The notes beneath the pieces were generated by a model. That model saw only the letters and a list, made by a program, of their open reading frames with translations. It had not been told where the DNA came from and did not search any database. From positions 4,278,001-4,342,000 of the forward strand of contig NW_027475134.1 in the NCBI RefSeq assembly GCF_051020985.1: a stretch of DNA of 64,000 nt, given 5' to 3'. The position numbers and the translations under genes are program-made. This document shows, in pieces, positions 9,741-23,178 of the stretch. Source of the stretch: Nomia melanderi (lineage: Eukaryota; Arthropoda; Insecta; Hymenoptera; Halictidae). Each line of letters begins with the position of its first letter. Position 1 is the stretch's first letter.

Positions 9741-11396
9741 GTGAAAAATCCAATATATATCTGCTGATATCTCGGGTGCTATTACAGATAGCGCAATAAA
9801 TCAAAGTGCATTGTCTGTAGGAGGCCCTGGCGCATGAATCTGTGCAGCGGGAACGACCTCGGACCACCAGGGGCCGAGAAAACCACAGTCTCATGGGGCC
9901 GTACACTCAGGGTCAGGGGAAAATCCAATATATATCTGGTGATAACTCGGGTGCTATTAGAGATAGCGCAATAAACCAAAGTGAATTATCTGCAGGAGGC
10001 CCTGGCGCATGAATCTGTGCAGCGGGAACGACCTCGGATCACCAGGGGCCGAGAAAACTACCGTCTCATGGGGCCGGATACTCAGGGTCAGGGGAAAATC
10101 CAATATAGATCTGGTAATATCTCGGGTGCTATTACAGATAGCGCAATAAATCAAAGTGGATTGTCTGTAGGAGACCCTGGCGCATGAACCTGTGCAGCGG
10201 GAACGACCTCGGACCACCAGGGGCCGAGAAAACGACCGTCTCATGGGGCCGGACGCTCAGGGTCAGTGAAAAATCCAATATATATCTGGTGATATCTCGG
10301 GTGCTATTAGAGATAGCGCAATAAACCAAAGTGAATTATCTGCAGGAGTCCCTGGCGCATGAATCTGTGCAACGGGAACGACCTCGGACCACCAGGGGCC
10401 GAGAAAACCACAGTCTCATGGGGCCGGACACTCAGGGTCAGGGGAAAATCCAATATAGATCTGGTGATATCTCGGGCGCTATTACAGATAGCACAATAAA
10501 TCAAAGTGCATTACCTGTAGGAGGCCCTGGCGCATGAATCTGTGCAGCGGGGACGTCCTCGGACCGCCAGGGGCCAAGACAACGACCGTCTCATGGGGCC
10601 GGACACTCAGGGTCGGGGTAAAATCCAATATATATCTGGTGATATGTCGGGTGCTATTACAGATATCGCAATAAATCAAAGTGCATTGTCTGTAGGAGGT
10701 CCTGGCGCATGAATCTGTGCAGCGGGAACGACCTCGGACCACCAGGGGCCGAGAAAAGCACAGTCTCATGCGGCCGGACACTCAGGGACAGGGTAAAATC
10801 CAATATATATCTGGTGATATCTCGGGTGCTATTAGAGATAGCGCAATAAAACAAAGTGAATTATCTGCAGGAGGCCCTGGCGCATGAATCTGTGCAGCGG
10901 GAACGACCTCGGACCACCAGGGCCCGAGAAAACGACCGTCTCATGGGGCCGGACAATCAGGGTCAGTGAAAAATCCAATATATATCTGCTGATATCTCGG
11001 GTGCTATTACAGATAGCGCAATAAATCAAAGTGCATTGTCTGTAGGAGGCCCTGCCGCATGAATCTGTGCAGCGGGTACGACCTCGGACCACCAGGGGCC
11101 GAAAAAACCACAGTCTCATGGGGCCGGACACTCAGGGTCAGGGTAAAATCCAATATATATCTGGTGATATCTCGGGTGCTATTACAGAGAGCGCAATAAA
11201 TCAAAGTGCATTGTCTGTAGGAGGCCCTGGCGCATGAATCTGTGCAGCGGGAACGACCTCGGACCACCAGGGGCCGAGAAAACGACCGCCTCATGGGGCC
11301 GGACCCTCAGGGTCAGTGAAAAATCCAATATATATCTGGTGATATCTCTGATGCTATTAGAGACAGCGCAATAAACCAAAGTGAATTATCTGCAGG
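9741..11396. repeat. Block copied at 18,664-20,319 (offset 8,923 bp)
   Basis: Counting the X block before it, the match to the later copy runs over about 3.6 kb (7,785-11,396 with 16,708-20,319). Private differences of the left copy include A at 10,116, G at 10,615, C at 10,771, A at 10,795 and A at 10,851. The match stops at 11,397/20,320, where the right copy has lost three units. Confidence 0.88.
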
Positions 11397-11887
11397 GGGC
11401 CCTGGCGCATGAATCTGTGCAACGGGAACGACCTCGGACCACCAGGGGCCGAGAAAACCACAGTCTCATGGGGCCGGACACTCAGGGTCAGGGGAAAATC
11501 CAGTATATATCTCTTGATATCTCGGGTGCTATTACAGATAGCGCAATAAATCAAAGTGCATTGTCTGTAGGAGGCCCTGGCGCATGAATCTGTACAGCGG
11601 GAACGACCTCGGACCACCAGGGGCCGAGAAAACCACAGTCTCATTGGGCCGGACACTCAGGGTCAGGGAAAATCCAATATATATCTGGTGATATCTCGGG
11701 TGCTATTAGAGATAGCGCAATAAATCAAAGTGCATTGTCTGTAGGAGGCCCTGGCGCATGAATCTGTGCAGCGGGAACGACCTCGGACCACCAGGGGCGG
11801 AGACAACGACCGTCTCATGGGGCCGGACACTCAGGGTCAGGGGAAAATCCAATATATATCTGGTGATATCTCGGGTGCTATTAGAGA

Positions 11888-13230
11888 TAGCGCAATAAAC
11901 CAAAGTGAATTATCTGCAGGAGGCCCTGGCGCATGAATGTGTGCAGCGGGAACGACCTCGGACCACCAGGGGCCGAGAAAACGACCGTCTCATAGGGCCG
12001 GACACTCAGGGTCAGGGGAAAATCCAATATAGATCTGGTGATATCTCGGGTGCTATTACAGATAGCGCAATAAATCAAAGTGTATTGTCTGTAGGAGACC
12101 CTGGCGCATGAACGTGTGCAGCGGGAACGACCTCGGACCACCAGGGGCCGAGAAAACGACCGTCTCATGGGGCCGGACGCTCAGGGTCAGTGAAAAATCC
12201 AATATATATCTGGTGATATGTCGGGTGCTATTACAGATAGCGCAATAAATCAAAGTGCATTGTCTGTAGGAGGTCCTGGCGCATGAATCTGTGCAGCGGG
12301 AACGACCTCGGACCACCAGGGGCCGAGAAAACCACAGTCTCATGGGGCCGGACACTCAGGGTCAGGGGAAAATCCAATATAGATCTGGTGATATCTCGGG
12401 TGCTATTAGAGATAGCGCAATAAATCAAAGTGCATTACCTGTAGGAGGCCCTGGCGCATGAATCTGTGCAGCGGGAACGACCTCGGACCACCAGGGGCCG
12501 AGAAAACCACAGTCTCATGGGGCCGGGCACTCAGAGTCAGGGGAAAATCCAATATAGATCTGGTGATATCTCGGGTGCTATCACAGATAGCGCAATAAAC
12601 CAAAGTGAATTATCTGCAGGAGGCCCGGGCGCATGAATCTGTGCAACGGGAACGTCCTCGGACCACCAGGGGCCGAGAAAACCACAGTCTCATGGGGCCG
12701 GACACTCAGGGTCAGGGGAAAATCCAATATATATCTGGTGATATCTCGGGTGCTATTACAGATATCGCAATAAATCAAAGTGCATTACCTGTAGGAGGCC
12801 CTGGCGCATGAATCTGTACAGCGGGAACGACCTCGGACCACCAGGGGCCGAGAAAACCACAGTCTCATTGTGCCGGACACTCAGGGTCAGGGAAAATCCA
12901 ATATATATCTGGTGATATCTCGGGTGCTATTAGAGATAACGCAATAAATCAAAGTGCATTGTCTGTAGGAGGCCCTGGCGCATGAATCTGTGCAGCGGGA
13001 ACGACCTCGGACCACCAGGGGCGGAGACAACGACCGTCTCATGGGGCCGGACACTCAGGGTCAGGGGAAAATCCAATATAGATCTGGTGATATCTCGGGT
13101 GCTATTACAGATAGCGCAATAAATCAAAGTGCATTACCTGTAGGAGGCCCTGGCGCATGAATCTGTGCAGCGGGAACGACCTCGGACCACCAGGGGCCGA
13201 GAAAACCACAGTCTCATGGGGCCGGGCACT
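11888..13230. repeat. Block copied at 20,287-21,629 (offset 8,399 bp)
   Basis: This continues the previous match with the spacing shortened by 524 bp. It includes the GTGTATTG/GGAGACCC unit, the GATATGTC junction, the CCGGGCACTCAGAGTC unit, the GGCCCGGGCGC unit and the 174-bp unit at 12,773-12,946. It ends where CAGGGTCAGGGTAAAA changes to CAGAGTCAGTGAAAA in the right copy. Confidence 0.88.
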
Positions 13231-13980
13231 CAGGGTCAGGGTAAAATCCAATATATATCTGGTGATATGTCGGGTGCTATTACAGATATCGCAATAAATC
13301 AAAGTGCATTGTCTGTAGGAGGTCCTGGCGCATGAATCTGTGCAGCGGGAACGACCTCGGACCACCAGGGGCCGAGAAAAGCACAGTCTCATGGGGCCGG
13401 ACACTCAGGGTCAGGGTAAAATCCAATATATATCTGGTGATATCTCGGGTGCTATTAGAGATAGCGCAATAAACCAAAGTGAATTATCTGCAGGAGGCCC
13501 TGGCGCATGAATCTGTGCAGCGGGAACGACCTCGGACCACCAGGGCCCGAGAAAACGACCGTCTCATGGGGCCGGACAATCAGGGTCAGTGAAAAATCCA
13601 ATATACATCTGCTGATATCTCGGGTGCTTTTACAGATAGCGCAATAAATCAAAGTGCATTGTCTGTAGGAGGCCCTGCCGCATGAATCTGTGCAGCGGGT
13701 ACGACCTCGGACCACCAGGGGCCGAAAAAACCACAGTCTCATGGGGCCGGACACTCAGGGTCAGGGTAAAATCCAATATATATCTGGTGATATCTCGGGT
13801 GCTATTACAGAGAGCGCAATAAATCAAAGTGCATTGTCTGTAGGAGGCCCTGGCGCATGAATCTGTGCAGCGGGAACGTCGTCGGACCTCCAGGGGCCGA
13901 GACAACGACAGTCTCATGGGGCCGGACACTCAGGGTCAGGGTAAAATCCAATATAGATCTGGTGATATCTCGGGTGCTAT
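13228..13980. repeat. Copy of 6,055-6,807 (offset 7,173 bp), one monomer out of step with the next block
   Basis: The four units from the GATATGTC junction to the GTCGTCGG/GACAACGACAG unit match 6,055-6,807. After 13,980 the match jumps to 6,983, so the CCGGGCACTC unit present at 6.81-6.98 kb is missing here. The join lies inside a shared GTGCTAT sequence. Confidence 0.85.
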
Positions 13981-14782
13981 CACAGATAGCGCAATAAACC
14001 AAAGTGAATTATCTGCAGGAGGCCCGGGCGCATGAATCTGTGCAACGGGAACGTCCTCGGACCACCAGGGGCCGAGAAAACCACAGTCTCATGGGGCCGG
14101 ACACTCAGGGTCAGGGGAAAATCCAATATAGATCTGGTGATATCTCGGGTGCTATTACAGATAGCGCAATAAATCAAAGTGCATTACCTGTAGGAGGCCC
14201 TGGCGCATGAATCTGTGCAGCGGGAACGTCGTCGGACCTCCAGGGGCCGAGACAACGACCGTCTCATGGGGCCGGACACTCAGGGTCAGGGTGAAATCCA
14301 ATATATATCTGGTGATATCTCGGGTGCTATAACAGATAGCGCAATAAATCAAAGTGCATTGTCTGTAGGAGGCCCTGGCGCATGAATCTGTGCAGCGGGA
14401 ACGACCTCGGACCACCAGGGGCCGAGAAAACCACAGTCTCATGGGGCCGGACACTCAGGGTCAGGGGAAAATCCAATATATATCTGGTGATATCTCGGGT
14501 GCTATTACAGATAGCGCAATAAATGAAAGTGCATTACCTGTAGGAGGCCCTGGCGCATGAATCTGTGCAGCGGGGACGTCCTCGGACCGCCAGGGGCCGA
14601 GACAACGACCGTCTCATGGGGCCGGACACTCAGGGTCAGGGAAAAATCCAATATATATCTGGTGATATCTCGGGTGCTATTACAGATAGCGCAATAAACG
14701 AAAGTGAATTATCTGCAGGAGGCCCTGGCGCATGAATCTGTGCAGCGGGAACGACCGCGGACCACCAGGGGCCGAGAAAACC

Positions 14783-16707
14783 ACCGTCTCATGGGGCCGG
14801 ACACTCAGGGTCAGGGAAAAATCCAATATATATCTGGTGATATCTCGGGTGCTATTAGAGATAGCGCAATAAACCAAAGTGAGTTATCTGCAGGAGGCCC
14901 TGGCGCATGAATCTGTGCAGCGGGAACGACCTCGGAACACCAGGGACCGAGAAAACCACCGTCTCATGGGGCCGGACACTCAGGGTCAGTGGAAAATCCA
15001 ATATAGATCTGGTGATATCTCGGGTGCTATTACAGATAGCGCAATAAATCAAAGTGCATTACCTGTAGGAGGCCCTGGCGCATGAATGTGTGCAGCGGGA
15101 ACGACCTCGGACCACCAGGGGCCGAGAAAACCGCAGTCTCATGGGGCCGGACACTCAGGGTCAGGGAAAAATCCAATATATATCTGGTGATATCTCGGGC
15201 GCTATTAGAGATAGCGCAATAAGCCAAAGGGAATTATCTGCAGGAGGCCCTGGCGCATGAATCTGTGCGGCGGGAACGATCTCGGACCATCAGGGGCCGA
15301 GACATCCACCGTCTCATGGGGCCGGACACTCAGGGTCAAGGAAAAATCCAATATATATCTGGTGATATCTCGGGTGCTATTACAGATAGCGCAATAAATC
15401 AAAGTGCATTGTCTGTAGGAGGCCCTGGCGCATGAATCTGTGCAGCGGGAACGACCTCGGACCACCAGGGGCCGAGAAAACGACCGTCTCATGGGGCCGG
15501 ACGCTCAGGGTCAGTGAAAAATCCAATATATATCTGGTGATATCTCGGGTGCTATTACAGATATAGCAATAAATCAAAGTGCATTGTCTGTAGGAGGCCC
15601 TGGCGCATGAATGTGTGCAACGGGAACGACCCCGGACCACCAGGGGCCGAGAAAACCACAGTCTCATGGGGCCGGACACTCAGGGTCAGGGGAAAATCCA
15701 ATATAGATCTGGTGATATCTCGGGTGCTATTACAGATAGCGCAATAAATCAAAGTGCATTGTCTGTAGGAGGCCCTGGCGCATGAATCTGTGCAGCGGGA
15801 ACGACCTCGGACCACCAGGGGCCGAGAAAAGCACAGTCTCATGGGGCCGGACTCTGAGGGTCAGGGTAAAATCCAATATATATCTGGTGATATCTCGGGT
15901 GCTATTATAGATAGCGCAATAAACCAAAGTGAATTATCTGCAGGAGGCCCTGGCGCATGAATCTGTGCAGCGGGAACGACCTCGGACCACCAGGGGCCGA
16001 GAAAACGACCGTCTCATGGGGCCGGACACTCAGGGTCAGTGAAAAATCCAATATATATCTGGTGATATCTCGGGTGCTATTACAGATAGCGCAATACATC
16101 AAAGTGCATTGTCTGTAGGAGGCCCTGGCGCATGAATCTGGCCAGCGGGAACGACCTCGGACCACCAGCGGCCGAGAGAACCACCGTCTCATGGGGCCGG
16201 ACACTCAGGGTCGGGGAAAAATCCAATATATATCTGGTGATATCTCGGGTGCTATTAGAGATAGCGCAATAAACCAAAGTGAATTGTCTGCAGGAGGCCC
16301 TGGTGCATGAATCTGTGCAGCGGGAACGATCTCGGACCATCAGGGGCCGAGACATCCACCGTCTCATGGGGCCGGACACTCAGGGTCAGTGAAAAATCCA
16401 ATATATATCTGGTGATATCTCGGGTGCTATTAGAGATAGCGCAATAAACCAAAGTGAATTATCTGCAGGAGGCCCTGGCGCATGAATCTGTGCAACGGGA
16501 ACGACCTCGGACCACCAGGGGCCGAGAAAAGCACAGTCTCATGGGGCCGGACACTCAGGGTCAGGGTAAAATCCAATATATATCTGGTGATATCTCGGGT
16601 GCTATTAGAGATAGCGCAATAAACCAAAGTGAATTATCTGCAGGAGGCCCTGGCGCATGAATCTGTGCAGCGGGAACGACCGCGGACCACCAGGGGCCGA
16701 GAAAACG
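14783..16707. repeat. 1,925-bp (11-monomer) X block, second copy of three
   Basis: Copies lie at about 7,785-9,709, 14,783-16,707 and 16,708-18,632, and the last two are adjacent. Tandem spacing is exactly 11 units. The marker ATAAGCCAAAGGG starts at 8,221, 15,219 and 17,144. The first difference at the tandem junction is C at 14,782 against G at 16,707. I did not notice other differences between the two adjacent copies, but I did not align every base. Confidence 0.9.
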
Positions 16708-18632
16708 ACCGTCTCATGGGGCCGGACACTCAGGGTCAGGGAAAAATCCAATATATATCTGGTGATATCTCGGGTGCTATTAGAGATAGCGCAATAAACC
16801 AAAGTGAGTTATCTGCAGGAGGCCCTGGCGCATGAATCTGTGCAGCGGGAACGACCTCGGAACACCAGGGACCGAGAAAACCACCGTCTCATGGGGCCGG
16901 ACACTCAGGGTCAGTGGAAAATCCAATATAGATCTGGTGATATCTCGGGTGCTATTACAGATAGCGCAATAAATCAAAGTGCATTACCTGTAGGAGGCCC
17001 TGGCGCATGAATGTGTGCAGCGGGAACGACCTCGGACCACCAGGGGCCGAGAAAACCGCAGTCTCATGGGGCCGGACACTCAGGGTCAGGGAAAAATCCA
17101 ATATATATCTGGTGATATCTCGGGCGCTATTAGAGATAGCGCAATAAGCCAAAGGGAATTATCTGCAGGAGGCCCTGGCGCATGAATCTGTGCGGCGGGA
17201 ACGATCTCGGACCATCAGGGGCCGAGACATCCACCGTCTCATGGGGCCGGACACTCAGGGTCAAGGAAAAATCCAATATATATCTGGTGATATCTCGGGT
17301 GCTATTACAGATAGCGCAATAAATCAAAGTGCATTGTCTGTAGGAGGCCCTGGCGCATGAATCTGTGCAGCGGGAACGACCTCGGACCACCAGGGGCCGA
17401 GAAAACGACCGTCTCATGGGGCCGGACGCTCAGGGTCAGTGAAAAATCCAATATATATCTGGTGATATCTCGGGTGCTATTACAGATATAGCAATAAATC
17501 AAAGTGCATTGTCTGTAGGAGGCCCTGGCGCATGAATGTGTGCAACGGGAACGACCCCGGACCACCAGGGGCCGAGAAAACCACAGTCTCATGGGGCCGG
17601 ACACTCAGGGTCAGGGGAAAATCCAATATAGATCTGGTGATATCTCGGGTGCTATTACAGATAGCGCAATAAATCAAAGTGCATTGTCTGTAGGAGGCCC
17701 TGGCGCATGAATCTGTGCAGCGGGAACGACCTCGGACCACCAGGGGCCGAGAAAAGCACAGTCTCATGGGGCCGGACTCTGAGGGTCAGGGTAAAATCCA
17801 ATATATATCTGGTGATATCTCGGGTGCTATTATAGATAGCGCAATAAACCAAAGTGAATTATCTGCAGGAGGCCCTGGCGCATGAATCTGTGCAGCGGGA
17901 ACGACCTCGGACCACCAGGGGCCGAGAAAACGACCGTCTCATGGGGCCGGACACTCAGGGTCAGTGAAAAATCCAATATATATCTGGTGATATCTCGGGT
18001 GCTATTACAGATAGCGCAATACATCAAAGTGCATTGTCTGTAGGAGGCCCTGGCGCATGAATCTGGCCAGCGGGAACGACCTCGGACCACCAGCGGCCGA
18101 GAGAACCACCGTCTCATGGGGCCGGACACTCAGGGTCGGGGAAAAATCCAATATATATCTGGTGATATCTCGGGTGCTATTAGAGATAGCGCAATAAACC
18201 AAAGTGAATTGTCTGCAGGAGGCCCTGGTGCATGAATCTGTGCAGCGGGAACGATCTCGGACCATCAGGGGCCGAGACATCCACCGTCTCATGGGGCCGG
18301 ACACTCAGGGTCAGTGAAAAATCCAATATATATCTGGTGATATCTCGGGTGCTATTAGAGATAGCGCAATAAACCAAAGTGAATTATCTGCAGGAGGCCC
18401 TGGCGCATGAATCTGTGCAACGGGAACGACCTCGGACCACCAGGGGCCGAGAAAAGCACAGTCTCATGGGGCCGGACACTCAGGGTCAGGGTAAAATCCA
18501 ATATATATCTGGTGATATCTCGGGTGCTATTAGAGATAGCGCAATAAACCAAAGTGAATTATCTGCAGGAGGCCCTGGCGCATGAATCTGTGCAGCGGGA
18601 ACGACCGCGGACCACCAGGGGCCGAGAAAACG
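16708..18632. repeat. 1,925-bp (11-monomer) X block, third copy
   Basis: This is a direct tandem copy of 14,783-16,707. Beyond it the sequence continues as the 9.7-13.2 kb string, so the X block was duplicated inside an already copied larger segment. The unit at about 16,630-16,740 is the hybrid that joins the two copies: it starts like the unit after X (GAAAACGACCG) and ends like the first unit of X (AGGGAAAAATCC). Confidence 0.88.
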
Positions 18633-21600
18633 ACCGTCTCATGGGGCCGGACACTCAGGGTCAGTGAAAAATCCAATATATATCTGCTGATATCTCGGGT
18701 GCTATTACAGATAGCGCAATAAATCAAAGTGCATTGTCTGTAGGAGGCCCTGGCGCATGAATCTGTGCAGCGGGAACGACCTCGGACCACCAGGGGCCGA
18801 GAAAACCACAGTCTCATGGGGCCGTACACTCAGGGTCAGGGGAAAATCCAATATATATCTGGTGATAACTCGGGTGCTATTAGAGATAGCGCAATAAACC
18901 AAAGTGAATTATCTGCAGGAGGCCCTGGCGCATGAATCTGTGCAGCGGGAACGACCTCGGATCACCAGGGGCCGAGAAAACTACCGTCTCATGGGGCCGG
19001 ATACTCAGGGTCAGGGGAAAATCCAATATAGATCTGGTGATATCTCGGGTGCTATTACAGATAGCGCAATAAATCAAAGTGGATTGTCTGTAGGAGACCC
19101 TGGCGCATGAACCTGTGCAGCGGGAACGACCTCGGACCACCAGGGGCCGAGAAAACGACCGTCTCATGGGGCCGGACGCTCAGGGTCAGTGAAAAATCCA
19201 ATATATATCTGGTGATATCTCGGGTGCTATTAGAGATAGCGCAATAAACCAAAGTGAATTATCTGCAGGAGTCCCTGGCGCATGAATCTGTGCAACGGGA
19301 ACGACCTCGGACCACCAGGGGCCGAGAAAACCACAGTCTCATGGGGCCGGACACTCAGGGTCAGGGGAAAATCCAATATAGATCTGGTGATATCTCGGGC
19401 GCTATTACAGATAGCACAATAAATCAAAGTGCATTACCTGTAGGAGGCCCTGGCGCATGAATCTGTGCAGCGGGGACGTCCTCGGACCGCCAGGGGCCAA
19501 GACAACGACCGTCTCATGGGGCCGGACACTCAGGGTCAGGGTAAAATCCAATATATATCTGGTGATATGTCGGGTGCTATTACAGATATCGCAATAAATC
19601 AAAGTGCATTGTCTGTAGGAGGTCCTGGCGCATGAATCTGTGCAGCGGGAACGACCTCGGACCACCAGGGGCCGAGAAAAGCACAGTCTCATGGGGCCGG
19701 ACACTCAGGGTCAGGGTAAAATCCAATATATATCTGGTGATATCTCGGGTGCTATTAGAGATAGCGCAATAAACCAAAGTGAATTATCTGCAGGAGGCCC
19801 TGGCGCATGAATCTGTGCAGCGGGAACGACCTCGGACCACCAGGGCCCGAGAAAACGACCGTCTCATGGGGCCGGACAATCAGGGTCAGTGAAAAATCCA
19901 ATATATATCTGCTGATATCTCGGGTGCTATTACAGATAGCGCAATAAATCAAAGTGCATTGTCTGTAGGAGGCCCTGCCGCATGAATCTGTGCAGCGGGT
20001 ACGACCTCGGACCACCAGGGGCCGAAAAAACCACAGTCTCATGGGGCCGGACACTCAGGGTCAGGGTAAAATCCAATATATATCTGGTGATATCTCGGGT
20101 GCTATTACAGAGAGCGCAATAAATCAAAGTGCATTGTCTGTAGGAGGCCCTGGCGCATGAATCTGTGCAGCGGGAACGACCTCGGACCACCAGGGGCCGA
20201 GAAAACGACCGCCTCATGGGGCCGGACCCTCAGGGTCAGTGAAAAATCCAATATATATCTGGTGATATCTCTGATGCTATTAGAGACAGCGCAATAAACC
20301 AAAGTGAATTATCTGCAGGAGGCCCTGGCGCATGAATGTGTGCAGCGGGAACGACCTCGGACCACCAGGGGCCGAGAAAACGACCGTCTCATAGGGCCGG
20401 ACACTCAGGGTCAGGGGAAAATCCAATATAGATCTGGTGATATCTCGGGTGCTATTACAGATAGCGCAATAAATCAAAGTGTATTGTCTGTAGGAGACCC
20501 TGGCGCATGAACGTGTGCAGCGGGAACGACCTCGGACCACCAGGGGCCGAGAAAACGACCGTCTCATGGGGCCGGACGCTCAGGGTCAGTGAAAAATCCA
20601 ATATATATCTGGTGATATGTCGGGTGCTATTACAGATAGCGCAATAAATCAAAGTGCATTGTCTGTAGGAGGTCCTGGCGCATGAATCTGTGCAGCGGGA
20701 ACGACCTCGGACCACCAGGGGCCGAGAAAACCACAGTCTCATGGGGCCGGACACTCAGGGTCAGGGGAAAATCCAATATAGATCTGGTGATATCTCGGGT
20801 GCTATTACAGATAGCGCAATAAATCAAAGTGCATTACCTGTAGGAGGCCCTGGCGCATGAATCTGTGCAGCGGGAACGACCTCGGACCACCAGGGGCCGA
20901 GAAAACCACAGTCTCATGGGGCCGGGCACTCAGAGTCAGGGGAAAATCCAATATAGATCTGGTGATATCTCGGGTGCTATCACAGATAGCGCAATAAACC
21001 AAAGTGAATTATCTGCAGGAGGCCCGGGCGCATGAATCTGTGCAACGGGAACGTCCTCGGACCACCAGGGGCCGAGAAAACCACAGTCTCATGGGGCCGG
21101 ACACTCAGGGTCAGGGGAAAATCCAATATATATCTGGTGATATCTCGGGTGCTATTACAGATATCGCAATAAATCAAAGTGCATTACCTGTAGGAGGCCC
21201 TGGCGCATGAATCTGTACAGCGGGAACGACCTCGGACCACCAGGGGCCGAGAAAACCACAGTCTCATTGTGCCGGACACTCAGGGTCAGGGAAAATCCAA
21301 TATATATCTGGTGATATCTCGGGTGCTATTAGAGATAACGCAATAAATCAAAGTGCATTGTCTGTAGGAGGCCCTGGCGCATGAATCTGTGCAGCGGGAA
21401 CGACCTCGGACCACCAGGGGCGGAGACAACGACCGTCTCATGGGGCCGGACACTCAGGGTCAGGGGAAAATCCAATATAGATCTGGTGATATCTCGGGTG
21501 CTATTACAGATAGCGCAATAAATCAAAGTGCATTACTTGTAGGAGGCCCTGGCGCATGAATCTGTGCAGCGGGAACGACCTCGGACCACCAGGGGCCGAG

Positions 21601-21668
21601 AAAACCACAGTCTCATGGGGCCGGGCACTCAGAGTCAGTGAAAAATCCAATATATATCTGGTGATATG

Positions 21669-22368
21669 TCGGGTGCTATTACAGATAGCGCAATAAATCA
21701 AAGTGCATTGTCTGTAGGAGGTCCTGGCGCATGAATCTGTGCAGCGGGAACGACCTCGGACCACCAGGGGCCGAGAAAACCACAGTCTCATGGGGCCGGA
21801 CACTCAGGGTCAGGGGAAAATCCAATATAGATCTGGTGATATCTCGGGTGCTATTACAGATAGCGCAATAAATCAAAGTGCATTACCTGTAGGAGGCCCT
21901 GGCGCATGAATCTGTGCAGCGGGAACGTCGTCGGACCTCCAGGGGCCGAGACAACGACCGTCTCATGGGGCCGGACACTCAGGGTCAGGGTAAAATCCAA
22001 TATATATCTGGTGATATCTCGGGTGCTATAACAGATAGCGCAATAAATCAAAGTGCATTGTCTGTAGGAGGCCCTGGCGCATGAATCTGTGCAGCGGGAA
22101 CGACCTCGGACCACCAGGGGCCGAGAAAACCACAGCCTCATGGGGCCGGACACTCAGGGTCAGGGGAAAATCCAATATATATCTGGTGATATCTCGGGTG
22201 CTATTACAGATAGCGCAATAAATGAAAGTGCATTACCTGTAGGAGGCCCTGGCGCATGAATCTGTGCAGCGGGGACGTCCTCGGACCGCCAGGGGCCGAG
22301 ACAACGACCGTCTCATGGGGCCGGACACTCAGGGTCAGGGTAAAATCCAATATATATCTGGTGATATA
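21669..22368. repeat. 700-bp (4-monomer) tandem duplication, first copy
   Basis: The four-unit string GTCGTCGG, AACAGATAGC, AATGAAAG, GGGGACGTCC repeats directly at 22,369-23,178, 700 bp away, with about 810 bp of match. Mismatches include CACAGCCTCA near 22,135 and CTGTGTAGCGG near 22,966. The limits are GATATGTC at 21,668 against GATATATC at 22,368, and AAAACCACAG against AAAAGCACAG near 22,479/23,179. Confidence 0.87.
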
Positions 22369-23178
22369 TCGGGTGCTATTACAGATAGCGCAATAAATCA
22401 AAGTGCATTGTCTGTAGGAGGTCCTGGCGCATGAATCTGTGCAGCGGGAACGACCTCGGACCACCAGGGGCCGAGAAAACCACAGTCTCATGGGGCCGGA
22501 CACTCAGGGTCAGGGGAAAATCCAATATAGATCTGGTGATATCTCGGGTGCTATTACAGATAGCGCAATAAATCAAAGTGCATTACCTGTAGGAGGCCCT
22601 GGCGCATGAATCTGTGCAGCGGGAACGTCGTCGGACCTCCAGGGGCCGAGACAACGACCGTCTCATGGGGCCGGACACTCAGGGTCAGGGTAAAATCCAA
22701 TATATATCTGGTGATATCTCGGGTGCTATAACAGATAGCGCAATAAATCAAAGTGCATTGTCTGTAGGAGGCCCTGGCGCATGAATCTGTGCAGCGGGAA
22801 CGACCTCGGACCACCAGGGGCCGAGAAAACCACAGTCTCATGGGGCCGGACACTCAGGGTCAGGGGAAAATCCAATATATATCTGGTGATATCTCGGGTG
22901 CTATTACAGATAGCGCAATAAATGAAAGTGCATTACCTGTAGGAGGCCCTGGCGCATGAATCTGTGTAGCGGGGACGTCCTCGGACCGCCAGGGGCCGAG
23001 ACAACGACCGTCTCATGGGGCCGGACACTCAGGGTCAGGGTAAAATCCAATATATATCTGGTGATATATCGGGTGCTATTACAGATAGCGCAATAAATCA
23101 AAGTGCATTGTCTGTAGGAGGTCCTGGCGCATGAATCTGTGCAGCGGGAACGACCTCGGACCACCAGGGGCCGAGAAA
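22369..23178. repeat. 700-bp tandem duplication, second copy
   Basis: This is the direct copy of 21,669-22,478. The same four-unit string also occurs at about 32.35-33.05 kb, 37.43-38.13 kb and 43.03-43.73 kb, so this cassette travels through the centre of the array. Confidence 0.85.
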
